The notes: generated by a model not told the origin, from the sequence alone. A stretch of 64,000 nt of DNA from Bacillus sp. X1(2014) (GCF_007678255.1 NZ_VEED01000002.1:668912-732911); one strand, 5' to 3'. Numbered from the stretch's first letter, positions 18,976 to 27,226 are shown. A program made the numbers and translations.

Positions 18976-19635
18976 TTATTCTTTTGTTAGTTTCACAGAT
19001 TGTTCGTCCTGCTTACCCATTTCTTTTTCTAAATGCTCCATCCTTGCATCGATCGTGCTGTGGAGAAAAGATTGGTTTACTTTTTGTTCTAATCGTTCCA
19101 GATAGTTTTCGATATCTTTAAACTTGGATGAAAATTGGTCCGAGTATGAACTTGATTCTGAAACCTGATTTATTTTGAGATTAGCCCGTGTGACATTTTC
19201 CCGACCCATTAATTCCATCCGGCGCAAATTCATATCCTTTAACTTATGTTTCATTTCATCGTGCTTTCTTTCTAATTCACTTAACTGCTCAGTGACTTGT
19301 GCAAGAGATATCTTAAGCCGCTCTGCACGTTCCGCATATTGCTGATGCTCTGCTGAGGCAAATTGATAGAGTTCCGTTTCATCAGCGTTTGATGCAATCT
19401 CTGCTTGGTACTTCCTTTTTTCTGCTCGTTCTGTTGCCTGAAGGTATTCTCGCGTAAATTCTTCCTTCAAACTTGCTTGACGTTCGACTAGTTTACCAAC
19501 TTTCACTGTCTCTTGCTCACACTCATAAAGATATTGATTAAGTAAAGCAATTGGACTTTGTTTTTCCTTGTGTTGACGTGATTCATTTAAATCAGCAATA
19601 ATTAGATCTTTAATTTTAGTCAATAAGTTTGCCAT
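18976..19635 (-). CDS. PspA/IM30-family protein (copy 1)
   Basis: A 219-residue, almost entirely helical coiled-coil protein of the PspA/IM30/LiaH family, which binds stressed membranes. The sequence starts MANLLTKIKDLIIADLNE and continues with long heptad-like helices. Two ATGs are possible (19641, 19635); the second is nine bases from AAAGGGG. It lies downstream of a small membrane protein, and a closely similar pair occurs at 60994-62024, sharing LLNQYL and LMGRENVTRANL stretches. Expected role: envelope stress protection. Confidence 0.9.
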   Translation of the reverse strand: MANLLTKIKDLIIADLNESRQHKEKQSPIALLNQYLYECEQETVKVGKLVERQASLKEEFTREYLQATERAEKRKYQAEIASNADETELYQFASAEHQQYAERAERLKISLAQVTEQLSELERKHDEMKHKLKDMNLRRMELMGRENVTRANLKINQVSESSSYSDQFSSKFKDIENYLERLEQKVNQSFLHSTIDARMEHLEKEMGKQDEQSVKLTKE

Positions 19636-19656
19636 TTTCATTTTCCCCTTTGATTA

Positions 19657-20001
19657 TTATTTTTTTAATTCATTCCATTGTTTATCAAAATTTTCAAATG
19701 GATCGGACTCCTTGATCACTGGTGGCTTTTTATTTTTATTCCATTGTTTATAAACAAGAAAAAGTACATAAGCTGCACCAACCCCGATAAGTGCTGGGAT
19801 ATGGTGGATGGTTGCTGATAATACAATTAAGCCGATGATGATTAACCCAATTTTCCAGCCTGTAGATTCCGCCTTCAAATACTGTTTATAAATGAAGTAA
19901 AGAATCGCTAGGCTGACAAGTAACCCTACCATCGGACCAATAGTTTTTAGTAAAATAAATGCAGCAATTCCGCCCACTAACAGTAAACCGAATTTTTTCA
20001 T
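19657..20001 (-). CDS. Lmo0954-like membrane protein (copy 1)
   Basis: A 114-residue protein with three to four hydrophobic helices (residues 3-45, 50-68, 70-88) and a soluble C-terminal tail ending NFDKQWNELKK. A longer frame reaches 20049, but the ATG at 20001 has a perfect AAGGAGG. Its 21-base distance to the PspA gene and the identical arrangement in copy 2 indicate a two-gene operon. The membrane protein probably recruits or senses for PspA. Confidence 0.85.
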   Translation of the reverse strand: MKKFGLLLVGGIAAFILLKTIGPMVGLLVSLAILYFIYKQYLKAESTGWKIGLIIIGLIVLSATIHHIPALIGVGAAYVLFLVYKQWNKNKKPPVIKESDPFENFDKQWNELKK

Positions 20002-20395
20002 GTTATTATCCTCCTTCGTTTCACTTAACTTGAACACTGAGCTTTTCATAACTTTATCTTGATTTCATCTTACCTTTTTTCATGGTATTTAATAATTGCG
20101 CTTTAGCTTGATTTTTCACTAAGACCTAAGACGTAGATACGATTGGACTGCATATAACAAAAAAGCCCACACTCTATCTTGACAATGCAAGTGAGTAGGA
20201 GCTCTCATTAATTTATGTGGAAATTTAGTACTATAGCATGGTCTTTAAAAAAAACAGAAAGGTCAAACTTTTATTTCGACAGCAATCTGGTATAATTAAA
20301 ATATTACCATTCCAACCATATTATGGTGTAATACTAAAAAGCATTTACCGAGAGGTAGATTCTTTTTTATATAATCTTTTTTCAGGAGGTTATCC
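20002..20395. other. 394-base divergent promoter region (PspA module / guanylate-kinase-like gene)
   Basis: The left half holds the leader of the PspA operon, strongly conserved with the copy at 62044-62127. The right half holds an extended -10 TGGTATAAT at 20288-20296, likely for the guanylate-kinase-like gene, although no good -35 is paired with it. No other gene was found. Confidence 0.5.
20054..20137 (-). promoter_or_regulatory. Conserved promoter/leader of PspA module, copy 1
   Basis: About 84 bases that align closely with 62044-62127 in front of the second module. Shared blocks are TATCTTGAT, TCATCTTACCTTTTTTC, ATAATTGCGC, AGCTTGATTTTT and AGACGTAGA (plus-strand reading). Such conservation outside coding DNA implies a common regulatory input. 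Confidence 0.65.
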
Positions 20396-20986
20396 ATGTA
20401 TAAAATCAAGAATAAGGAAAAGCTATTCATTTACACAGGTCCAGATGGTTCAGGCAGAAAAACGGTTGCCAAAATGGTAGCCACCGCTTTTGATATGGAG
20501 ACAGTCATCTCCTACACAACTCGCTCCCCTCGCCACTATGAAAAGAATGGGGAAGACTACCATTTTATTAACGAAGATACATTCAAAAAGATGGAAGATA
20601 AACAGGAATTTCTTGAATGTGTCGAAATCGATGGTATCCATTATGGCATTCGCGAAGAGGATATTGTTAAAGCATTCGAATCCCACAACCTCGTATACCT
20701 CACATTAAATCCCGAAGGAACCGAAAAATTAAAACAAATGTACGGTGATCGTGTCATGCGCTTCTTCATCTATGCCGACCGCGATACGGTTATTGAGCGA
20801 CAAAAGGAACGACAAGATAATGAACAAGATATTGCCCGCCATATGGCCCATTATGATGAAACCATGAACTATAAAAACAGCTGTGAACATGCCTTTGAAA
20901 ATTATGATTCACCGCAGATTTCCTTTCAAGTCAGTGAAGTTATTGAAGAATTTCTCGAAAGAGGTTTTATCGTTACCGATTATTAA
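20396..20986 (+). CDS. Guanylate kinase-like protein
   Basis: A 196-residue protein with a guanylate kinase domain. The P-loop reads GPDGSGRKT (typical Gmk has GPSGVGKGT). The GMP-binding YTTRSPR and GEDYHF motifs are present. CAGGAGG precedes the ATG. It is probably a second, divergent Gmk-like enzyme and not the housekeeping Gmk, which normally sits by rpoZ. The altered P-loop (R-K in place of K-G) makes the substrate uncertain. Confidence 0.82.
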   Translation: MYKIKNKEKLFIYTGPDGSGRKTVAKMVATAFDMETVISYTTRSPRHYEKNGEDYHFINEDTFKKMEDKQEFLECVEIDGIHYGIREEDIVKAFESHNLVYLTLNPEGTEKLKQMYGDRVMRFFIYADRDTVIERQKERQDNEQDIARHMAHYDETMNYKNSCEHAFENYDSPQISFQVSEVIEEFLERGFIVTDY

Positions 20987-20994
20987 TTAAAAAT

Positions 20995-21036
20995 AAAGGT
21001 GTCAGGCACCGATTGGTGCCTGACACCTTTATTTTT
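20995..21036. terminator. Bidirectional terminator built on the GGTGTCAGGCACC element
   Basis: A perfect 16-bp stem, AAAGGTGTCAGGCACC and its complement, closes a GATT loop and is followed by ATTTTTT. It lies between the convergent guanylate-kinase-like and peroxiredoxin genes and includes the stop codon of the latter. Confidence 0.92.
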
Positions 21037-21508
21037 TCTGGCTTGTTAACTTTTCAAGTTCATTAAATACGGCCTCATAATCTTCTTTTTTGTCCGCTTT
21101 AAATGAGGTGTTTATGTAGGTTATTACGCCTGTTTTATCCACCACGAAGACTGAACGAATCGCTGTTCCGCCTTTTTCGTTAAATACATAGTAACTTTTT
21201 ACCGTTTCTTTAAACCAATCAGATAATAATGGGTACGGCAGGGTTCCCATACTCGCTGCGAAGACTCTATGGGAGTGGATATGGTCCACACTAAGCCCAA
21301 GTACTTCCGCATCTAATTGCTCAAATCTCTTGTAATCCTCTTTCCAAGAGGAAATTTCTATAATTCAGCCGGGTGTAAAGTCCATCCCATAAAAGGCAAC
21401 GACGATGTTTTTCTGCCCGCGATAATCTGACAAGGATATCTTTTCCTTTGTCGTTGCCGATAAAGTAAAGTCTGGGGCAGAGTCACCGATGTTTAATGAA
21501 TCTATCAT
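21029..21508 (-). CDS. Peroxiredoxin with in-frame TGA at the peroxidatic position (probable selenoprotein)
   Basis: One continuous reading frame of 160 codons, counting the in-frame TGA (codon 48) and the terminal TAA. It encodes an AhpC/TSA-type peroxiredoxin that would reduce peroxides. The N-terminus is MIDSLNIGDSAPDFTLSA, then NIVVAFYGMDFTPG, then TGA, then IIEISSWKEDYKRFEQLDAE. The usual motif is DFTPxCxxE, so the TGA replaces exactly the catalytic cysteine. The rest (VLGLSVDHIHSHRVFAASMG, SVFVVDKTGVITYI) is intact and carries no cysteine, which fits a one-Cys/Sec enzyme. GAGGAGGG precedes the ATG. A bacterial SECIS-like hairpin begins 12 bases after the TGA. The alternative is a recent nonsense mutation. 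Automatic annotation would call only the C-terminal piece from 21289. Confidence 0.82.
21336..21367 (-). promoter_or_regulatory. Putative bacterial SECIS element with its UGA
   Basis: On the minus strand the UGA (21367-21365) is followed after 12 bases by a 6-bp stem UCCUCU / AGAGGA with a five-base loop UGGAA. The distance from UGA to loop is 18 bases and a G is the second loop base. As I remember the published bacterial SECIS rules, both values fit (loop about 16-37 bases after UGA, G among the first two loop bases). Confidence 0.65.
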
Positions 21509-21545
21509 GAAATCTCCCTCCTCTTTTAGTAATTTCTGGACTCAC

Positions 21546-21692
21546 TTATTTCACTTTTTTTCCAGTTTGGTCCTGAATCGGTACATGCTTTGGCCGCTCG
21601 GGATAAGAAGCTTTACCTTCCTCGGGACCGGTAAGGTCATTTCTTTGGTCTAGAACTTTCCCAGTATATTCAATTGGGTTATTCTTCGGCAT
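21546..21692 (-). CDS. Small hypothetical protein, 48 residues
   Basis: Begins MPKNNPIEYTGKVLDQR and ends DQTGKKVK. It is rich in proline, lysine and glutamine with no hydrophobic segment. AAAGGGAGGTGAG lies upstream of the ATG. The composition recalls small spore-associated proteins of Bacillus, but I cannot assign it to a family. It lies just upstream of the peroxiredoxin gene in the same direction. Confidence 0.6.
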   Translation of the reverse strand: MPKNNPIEYTGKVLDQRNDLTGPEEGKASYPERPKHVPIQDQTGKKVK

Positions 21693-21728
21693 GGTCTCAC
21701 CTCCCTTTGAAAACCGTAATTATCTCTG

Positions 21729-21863
21729 TTAGCTCTTTTTATTTGGAAATTTCAGCTTCTGCTCAGCTTCACTCATGTTCGGATTACTTCTGGGCTGGCT
21801 TTTGTTCAATGCTTTCTTTAATTCAATGGCAGCATCATCGCCTGTATTGTATTTTTGGTCCAT
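21729..21863 (-). CDS. Small hypothetical protein, 44 residues
   Basis: Starts MDQKYNTGDDAAIELKKALN with AAAAGGAGGG upstream; an in-frame extension to 21911 has no ribosome binding site. Hydrophilic, ending KLKFPNKKS, with no known domain. The set of two tiny hydrophilic proteins before the peroxiredoxin may be spore or stress proteins; this is inference only. Confidence 0.6.
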   Translation of the reverse strand: MDQKYNTGDDAAIELKKALNKSQPRSNPNMSEAEQKLKFPNKKS

Positions 21864-21933
21864 ACTGTTCCCTCCTTTTGGTTTTATTATGAACCTAATC
21901 AGAAGGTTCATTCTCTGATCTAACGATGAGCCA

Positions 21934-21980
21934 AATAAAAAGAACTCTGAAAAACAAATTACCTTTGTTTCTCAAAGTTC
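21934..21980 (-). terminator. Terminator of the MDR transporter gene
   Basis: A 17-bp stem with two mismatches (GAACTTTGAGAAACAAA / TTTGTTTTTCAGAGTTC on the minus strand), five-base loop, then TTTTTATT. Confidence 0.85.
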
Positions 21981-22001
21981 CTGGTTAGTTAATATATAAA
22001 A

Positions 22002-23438
22002 CTACTCCTGTAATTTAACTTTTACTTTCCTTTGCCGCTTTCCTTTGCCTTCAGTCTGATGTTCATTTTTTATAAAAAAGGAAAGAATAAGGGCTAATAG
22101 TGACAGGATGGATATGACCATAAAGGCAACATTGGCCCCATACATATCCGGATAGGAAATCTCTGGGCGCGTCTCGGCATTTTCCGCTGTCGTCGTCATA
22201 ACCGTGACAAGAATGGCGGTCCCAACAGAGGCTGCGATCATTTTCATCGTATTATCCACTGCCGCTCCATGAGGGATTAAGTGTTTGGGTAACTGGTTTA
22301 AGGCTGATGTTGCGACTGGCATCATTACCATTGAAAAACCAAACATCCTGATCCCATATAAAACTGTTATATAGGTCATCGTCGTCGAAGGACCTAAATT
22401 TGTAAAAGCAAACGAAGATGCTGTCATAATCGTTAAACCAATCATTACTAACCATCTTGCACCGATTTTATCAAACACTCTCCCAATAATTGGTGCCATC
22501 AATCCACTGATTAGCGCCCCAGGTAATAGTGCGATCCCTGCCTCCACTGCCGTAAATTCGCGCATCCGCTGCATAAATAAAGGGATGATCGTCTCTGCCC
22601 CTATCAGTCCCATAAAGCCGATCATTCCAATGATAATGGCAAACGGGAAAACAGAATACTTAAATACACCAAATTCAAGCATAGGATGTTTCAGTTTTAA
22701 CTGTCTTGTAATAAATAGAACCAGTGACAATCCTCCGATTCCTAACGTTAAAAGCGTGGTCGGGTTTGCCCATCCATAATTTCCTGCACAAGTAAATCCA
22801 TACAATAAGCCGCCAAAACCTAGTGTAGATAACACGATAGAACTAACATCCATTTTCGGTTTTGATACTTCAGTTACATTTTTTAAAGCAAAGAAAGCAA
22901 CAAGAATATCAATAAGAGCAATCGGCAAAATGATAAAAAACAGGACTCTCCATGAAAATTGTGATGTCACCCAACCTGACAGTGCCGGACCAATTGCCGG
23001 CGCAAAGGAAATGACTAAACCGACCAATCCCATTGCGGCACCACGTTTATTGACAGGAAAAATCATCAAAAATACCGTTGTCATTAAGGGAAGCATAATC
23101 CCTGCCCCGCCAGATTGTATAATCCTTCCTAATAATAGTAGTTCAAAGTTAGGAGCTATTCCGCCTACTAGGGTTCCCACGGCAAAAATACTCATTGCCG
23201 AGATAAACAGCTGCCTCGTGGTAAACCGTTCTAATAGAAATGCACTAATCGGGATCATAATCCCATTGACTAGCATAAATACCGTTGTCAGCCACTGCGC
23301 GCTGTTGGCGGTTATATGCATTTCTTCCATAATTGGAGGTATCGCTGTGATCATTAAAGTTTGATTTAAAATAGCAATAAAAGCTCCTGCAAGCAAAAGC
23401 GCAACGATCGTCGATTGTTTATTTCTTGATATCGCCAT
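22002..23438 (-). CDS. DHA2-family multidrug MFS transporter
   Basis: A 478-residue drug:H+ antiporter of the DHA2 (EmrB/QacA, LmrB-like) family with about 14 hydrophobic helices. Typical sequences are FIAILNQTLMITAIPPIM in TM1, WLTTVFMLVNGIMIPISAFL and the motif C-like stretch SFAPAIGPALSGWV. The charged C-terminus ends in a run of lysine and arginine. It stands alone, so the substrate range is unknown. Confidence 0.92.
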   Translation of the reverse strand: MAISRNKQSTIVALLLAGAFIAILNQTLMITAIPPIMEEMHITANSAQWLTTVFMLVNGIMIPISAFLLERFTTRQLFISAMSIFAVGTLVGGIAPNFELLLLGRIIQSGGAGIMLPLMTTVFLMIFPVNKRGAAMGLVGLVISFAPAIGPALSGWVTSQFSWRVLFFIILPIALIDILVAFFALKNVTEVSKPKMDVSSIVLSTLGFGGLLYGFTCAGNYGWANPTTLLTLGIGGLSLVLFITRQLKLKHPMLEFGVFKYSVFPFAIIIGMIGFMGLIGAETIIPLFMQRMREFTAVEAGIALLPGALISGLMAPIIGRVFDKIGARWLVMIGLTIMTASSFAFTNLGPSTTMTYITVLYGIRMFGFSMVMMPVATSALNQLPKHLIPHGAAVDNTMKMIAASVGTAILVTVMTTTAENAETRPEISYPDMYGANVAFMVISILSLLALILSFFIKNEHQTEGKGKRQRKVKVKLQE

Positions 23439-23635
23439 CTATCCATCCCCCATTCCTATTTTCTTTCTTTATGATGGTGAGTTTCGCTGTTAGCCTATGC
23501 AAAAAAAGTACTTTTACAGATTAACTGATTTATCCAAAAAGTGCCAATCAAATGCTCTTTGTTATATCCCCTATCCATTTGCAGCCCAGCCACAAAAAAA
23601 GAGCACTTTCACCACTATGAGGAAGGAATTCTTGA

Positions 23636-23673
23636 ACAAAAAAATCGAGTGGAGATATAATCCCGCACTCGAT
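23636..23673 (-). terminator. Terminator of the YkvS-like gene
   Basis: ATCGAGTG pairs with CACTCGAT around 14 bases; on the minus strand a run of T follows. Confidence 0.8.
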
Positions 23674-23677
23674 GTTT

Positions 23678-23854
23678 TTACTTCTTAATTTTGTAATTTT
23701 TATGGTTGACTATGGTTGTCAGTGGCTCATCTTTGTCCTTTGAGAAACCATATTGGACCATAACAGAATTTTCCCTTATCCCAGAAACGACACCTTCAAG
23801 GTTCTTTCCATCCCGTTGAAAGGAAATTGTATCGCCTAACTTTGCCGTTGCCAT
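23678..23854 (-). CDS. YkvS/DUF2187-family small protein
   Basis: A 58-residue KOW-like beta-barrel protein: MATAKLGDTISFQRDGK, then GVVSGIRENSVMVQYG. GAGGTG precedes the ATG. The frame extends further upstream, but that part overlaps the neighbouring terminator. Family function unknown. Confidence 0.82.
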   Translation of the reverse strand: MATAKLGDTISFQRDGKNLEGVVSGIRENSVMVQYGFSKDKDEPLTTIVNHKNYKIKK

Positions 23855-23921
23855 TCCATCACCTCGACAATATCGTATCCATAATTTCTCGAAAACATAC
23901 TTTTCAAATGATGGATCATTA

Positions 23922-23954
23922 CAAAAAAACAAGCCTTTGTATGTGCAAAGGCTT
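23922..23954 (-). terminator. Terminator of the hypothetical gene at 23976
   Basis: AGCCTTTG pairs with CAAAGGCT around six bases; on the minus strand TTTTTTT follows. Confidence 0.85.
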
Positions 23955-23975
23955 CGTGGGTTATTGTAGAAACCA

Positions 23976-24257
23976 CTAATGCGCCATCGTGCCCTCTAGG
24001 AACATTTCGTTAATGGTCTTTCTAAATCCCCATATAATATCAGTTAACATATCCAGATCAATATCAACTTCTTTAATGTCCCAATAATTTTCATTTTTTC
24101 GGTGGTAGGTAAAATTCCCTTCTGGATACTTCATAATCGTAAGTGTCCCTTTGGGGCTATCCGTGTTTAATGTAAGAAAATACTTCCTACCATCATGGTG
24201 AGCATATCTCTCAAAGTCATGAAGAAATCCAGTTATTTCACTAATTCTCAAAATCAT
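23976..24257 (-). CDS. Hypothetical protein, 93 residues
   Basis: Begins MILRISEITGFLHDFERYAHH and ends NEMFLEGTMAH, with a central beta-rich part TLTIMKYPEGNFTYHRKNENYWD. ATG at 24257 is nine bases from GGGAG; a GTG one codon earlier is also possible. No membrane segment or recognised domain. A clean terminator closes the unit. Confidence 0.6.
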   Translation of the reverse strand: MILRISEITGFLHDFERYAHHDGRKYFLTLNTDSPKGTLTIMKYPEGNFTYHRKNENYWDIKEVDIDLDMLTDIIWGFRKTINEMFLEGTMAH

Positions 24258-24423
24258 CACTATTCACTCCCGATCTCTTATTCTTAAAAACAATGTGTGA
24301 AAAAGTAACGTGAGGAATGGGAATAGCACACTACACCAATAAGGTTATTGTATTGATTATAGAAGGAAAAAAATGTTATTTCAACTTAAATGTTAAATAT
24401 CCAAGCATTTTTTCCTGATCATC

Positions 24424-24436
24424 GGTGTCAGGCACC
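24424..24436. repeat. Half copy of the GGTGTCAGGCACC element
   Basis: A single GGTGTCAGGCACC without the complementary arm, about 100 bases before the next gene's start. Confidence 0.8.
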
Positions 24437-24533
24437 ACTATTTCTCAATTAACTATAAAATTTGGAATCCCATTTTTGTGTGAAAATCTGATATAGTTGT
24501 CTTTATGATGGAATGGAAAGGAATTTTGATATT

Positions 24534-25355
24534 ATGAAATGTATTTCAATTGATCTAGATGGTACATTATTAAACTCTCAGCATGAAATTTCTGTGGAGA
24601 ATGAGAAAGTTTTAAACGAATTAAAGTCCCAAGGTCACTGCCTGATTTTGAATACAGGCCGGGCTTACGCAGATGTCATTAAATTAAAAGCTGTTCAAAA
24701 TATGGAGATTCCGATCTTTTGTATCAATGGATCCGTTTTATATTCAGAAACTAGAGAACTAATGTATGAGGCTACCTTACCTATTTCAACCTATAAAAAT
24801 ATTATGGAGAATCTAAAAGGATTAGAAGTTGGTATCCTTGTTTATACAAATTATGGAGGTTTTCCCTCAACATTGCCGCCATTACACGGCAAAAGTAAAC
24901 AGGAGCTGGATCAACTTTTTCAAACATTTAATTATGATGAAATTCTTGAAAAAGACAATCTTAAAATCTATAAACTTATTGCATTGGTCCACCCAGATCA
25001 AGTAGAAAAAATCGAAGATGTTAAAGCAGCTTTGGCGGGCAAATTCGATATATCTATGGCTTCTTCTTTTCCAAATAATGTGGAAATGACCTCAAGTGAA
25101 GCCCATAAGGGAAAAGCATTATTACGTTACCAGCAAATGATGAATCTTTCTTTTGAGGAAATTATTGCTTTTGGTGACGGCGGTAATGACCTCGCCCAGT
25201 TTGAAGTCGCAACCACGTCTGTTGCAATGGGAAATGCCCCTGCCCTTGTTCAACAAAAAGCCGATATCATTACAAAAACAAATGATGAAGATGGATTTTC
25301 CTATGCTGTCCGCGAACTTTTACAGTTATTAAATGCTGAAGAAACAATTCTTTAA
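24534..25355 (+). CDS. Cof-type HAD-IIB phosphatase (second)
   Basis: A 273-residue HAD phosphatase: MKCISIDLDGTLLNSQ contains the nucleophile motif, LNTGRAYADV is motif II and FGDGGNDLAQFE is motif IV. The frame could begin at ATG 24513, but 24534 places the motif normally and has AAAGGA about 12 bases upstream. A different paralogue from the one at 2549. The substrate is unknown. Confidence 0.88.
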   Translation: MKCISIDLDGTLLNSQHEISVENEKVLNELKSQGHCLILNTGRAYADVIKLKAVQNMEIPIFCINGSVLYSETRELMYEATLPISTYKNIMENLKGLEVGILVYTNYGGFPSTLPPLHGKSKQELDQLFQTFNYDEILEKDNLKIYKLIALVHPDQVEKIEDVKAALAGKFDISMASSFPNNVEMTSSEAHKGKALLRYQQMMNLSFEEIIAFGDGGNDLAQFEVATTSVAMGNAPALVQQKADIITKTNDEDGFSYAVRELLQLLNAEETIL

Positions 25356-25483
25356 TAAAAGATTTCACTATGTCATTTGATTTTGCACAATTTGTCGGTT
25401 AATTTTCTTACAGTCTGTTAGACTTGTTCAGTCATTTAACATAGTGGAAAGCATACCCTTCTTACTAAAGGAGGGATTTTTTT

Positions 25484-25978
25484 ATGAACAGAGAATTCGC
25501 AAATAAAACGTCATCCAGATCTTCTGGTGTTTTTGGACTTATTTTTTGTTTTATTGGAATTGGATTCATGTTTATCAACGTATTGATTGGATCGATTATC
25601 GTTATTCTTGCCCTCATCATTTTTCTAATTATGTATTTCTTTGGCAATGACACCACGGTTATTTGTCATGAAAAAGGGTTTACTGTCACTATCGCGAGCC
25701 AAAGAAAAGGTACATTTGTTAATGAGTATACCTGGGAAGAGGTAATTGATACCCTGTATTATGAGAAAGAATCGGCAGGTGAAAATAATACCACCACATG
25801 CTATTTCCAAGTAAAAACAGAAAAAGGAATCGCCTTTAATGTATATCAGATGAAGAACTTCCATGAACTCATTGAACTCTTTAACCAAAATACAACTCAC
25901 CTTGCATACTTTTGGGAAAAACCAACAGGCTTGCTTAAAACAGGTTATCATAAACAAACACGTGTCCCGAATAATTAG
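25484..25978 (+). CDS. Membrane-anchored hypothetical protein, 164 residues
   Basis: Two hydrophobic helices (about residues 15-35 and 37-55) are followed by a soluble domain with beta-strand character (FTVTIASQRKGTFVNEYTWEEVIDTLYYEKES), recalling bacterial PH-like or YcxB-like domains. AAAGGAGGG precedes the ATG. A very strong hairpin follows. Function unknown. Confidence 0.7.
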   Translation: MNREFANKTSSRSSGVFGLIFCFIGIGFMFINVLIGSIIVILALIIFLIMYFFGNDTTVICHEKGFTVTIASQRKGTFVNEYTWEEVIDTLYYEKESAGENNTTTCYFQVKTEKGIAFNVYQMKNFHELIELFNQNTTHLAYFWEKPTGLLKTGYHKQTRVPNN

Positions 25979-25981
25979 TAA

Positions 25982-26028
25982 AAGGTGTCAGGAACCATGT
26001 GAAAAATTCACATGGTTCCTGACACCTT
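25982..26028. terminator. Bidirectional terminator, variant of the GGTGTCAGG element
   Basis: A perfect 22-bp stem starting AAGGTGTCAGGAACC around an AAA loop. It lies between convergent genes. The core differs from the other copies (GGAACC in place of GGCACC), and both arms carry the same change. Confidence 0.9.
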
Positions 26029-26035
26029 CATGTTT

Positions 26036-26725
26036 TTAGACATTAAAGTGCATTAGGGGTGGTATAAGGAGAGCCCCCCAAATTAAGGTGATTAATGCTG
26101 CAAAGATCATGGCTAGGGATGAGAACGTTGCTTCTTGTTTCCCGTATTCAAACGCTTTGGTTGTTCCTGCACCATGTGCACCCATGCCTAGTGCAAGACC
26201 TTTGGCGATGGGTGTTTTAATGGATAGTCCTTTGATTACTGATGGACCAACAATGCTGCCAATAATTCCAGTTAAAATGACGAAAACAGTTGTTAAGGTT
26301 GGCAGACCGCCAATTTCTTTTGATACCTCAATGGCAATCGGCGTTGTAATCGACCTTGGCAGCATAGATGTGATAAAGTCATATTTTAAGTGAAACAATT
26401 TCGACAAACCATAGGTAGAAAATATCGCCACTAATGATCCAGAGGTAATACTGATGATAATGGTTCCCACATATTTCTTAATAATCTTTATGTGTTTATA
26501 AATCGGCACGGCAAACGCAACGGTTGCTGGTCCGAGTAAATGTCCCAGCCATTTTGTATCCTCTAGGTATTGATTGGCTGAGACATGAGAAACGGAAATC
26601 AAGATGATTAATAAAATAGGAGCAAGCAATAAGGGATGGAAAAAGAACAGGTTCCATTTTGTATGAACCATTTTCGACAGCCGATAGATTAGAAATGTTA
26701 CGATCGTAAATAAAAACATCATCAA
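26036..26725 (-). CDS. LrgB/CidB-family membrane protein
   Basis: A 229-residue membrane protein of the LrgB family, thought to act with a CidA/LrgA partner in holin-like cell death control or in transport of pyruvate or other small metabolites. About seven hydrophobic helices; typical HLLGPATVAFAVPIYKH and LPRSITTPIAIEVS sequences are visible. It overlaps the upstream cidA-like gene by 4 bases, showing translational coupling. Confidence 0.92.
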   Translation of the reverse strand: MMMFLFTIVTFLIYRLSKMVHTKWNLFFFHPLLLAPILLIILISVSHVSANQYLEDTKWLGHLLGPATVAFAVPIYKHIKIIKKYVGTIIISITSGSLVAIFSTYGLSKLFHLKYDFITSMLPRSITTPIAIEVSKEIGGLPTLTTVFVILTGIIGSIVGPSVIKGLSIKTPIAKGLALGMGAHGAGTTKAFEYGKQEATFSSLAMIFAALITLIWGALLIPPLMHFNV

Positions 26726-27090
26726 TGCTGCTCACTCCTTTTCCCGCCCGTTATTCTTTCAGCAATCAGTGCCGTAATTCCCATAACAATAATCGTACTA
26801 ATCCCAATCAAGCCAACGATCTCTGCCCCTTCGACACTTAGTATTTCATCATAATTGACAATGCCCACCGTTGATGGGACAAAGAAAAGCAGCAGCTCCG
26901 CTAACAGCCAATTTGCTCCCTTTTCCACCCATTCCATTTTGATAATTTTGAAATAAAGAGCCAGAAAAAGAAGGCACAATCCGAACATCGAAGCAGGGAT
27001 TGGAAGTGGAATTACCACTTTCAGTGCCGCGCCTAGAAATAAGAATACATGTAAAAATAATACCTGTAAGATAATAACTCCAAGTTTCAT
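26722..27090 (-). CDS. CidA/LrgA-family holin-like protein
   Basis: A 122-residue protein with four hydrophobic helices. Typical stretches are VIPLPIPASMFGLCLLFL and LLFFVPSTVGIVNY. The ATG at 27090 has GGAGG ten bases upstream; the longer frame to 27114 has none. First gene of a cidAB-like pair, downstream of a LysR regulator as in B. cereus and B. subtilis (CidR-CidAB). Confidence 0.92.
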   Translation of the reverse strand: MKLGVIILQVLFLHVFLFLGAALKVVIPLPIPASMFGLCLLFLALYFKIIKMEWVEKGANWLLAELLLFFVPSTVGIVNYDEILSVEGAEIVGLIGISTIIVMGITALIAERITGGKRSEQH

Positions 27091-27111
27091 CGAAATAATC
27101 CCTCCATAATG

Positions 27112-27142
27112 CAAAAAAAGGAGCTAAAAGACTCCCTTTCAT
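27112..27142 (-). terminator. Hairpin between the LysR gene and cidA-like gene
   Basis: AAAGGGAG pairs with CTCCTTT (one bulge) on the minus strand, followed by TTTTT. It ends the regulator transcript or attenuates entry into cidAB. Confidence 0.6.
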
Positions 27143-27226
27143 TCCGAAATGAACTATAGAGTATATATTAGCCTGATTATCATCATTCGTAAAATACACA
27201 TGTGGAATGATTTACATAACTAAAAG

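Noticed and set aside
21029..21289. Peroxiredoxin read as a simple truncated protein from 21289
   Set aside because: The upstream 73 codons are in the same frame, family-like, and start with a perfect ribosome binding site; the truncated form would lack the active site.
23497..23688. 63-codon plus-strand open frame before the MDR transporter
   Set aside because: No ribosome binding site, and it crosses a terminator hairpin and the end of the YkvS-like gene.
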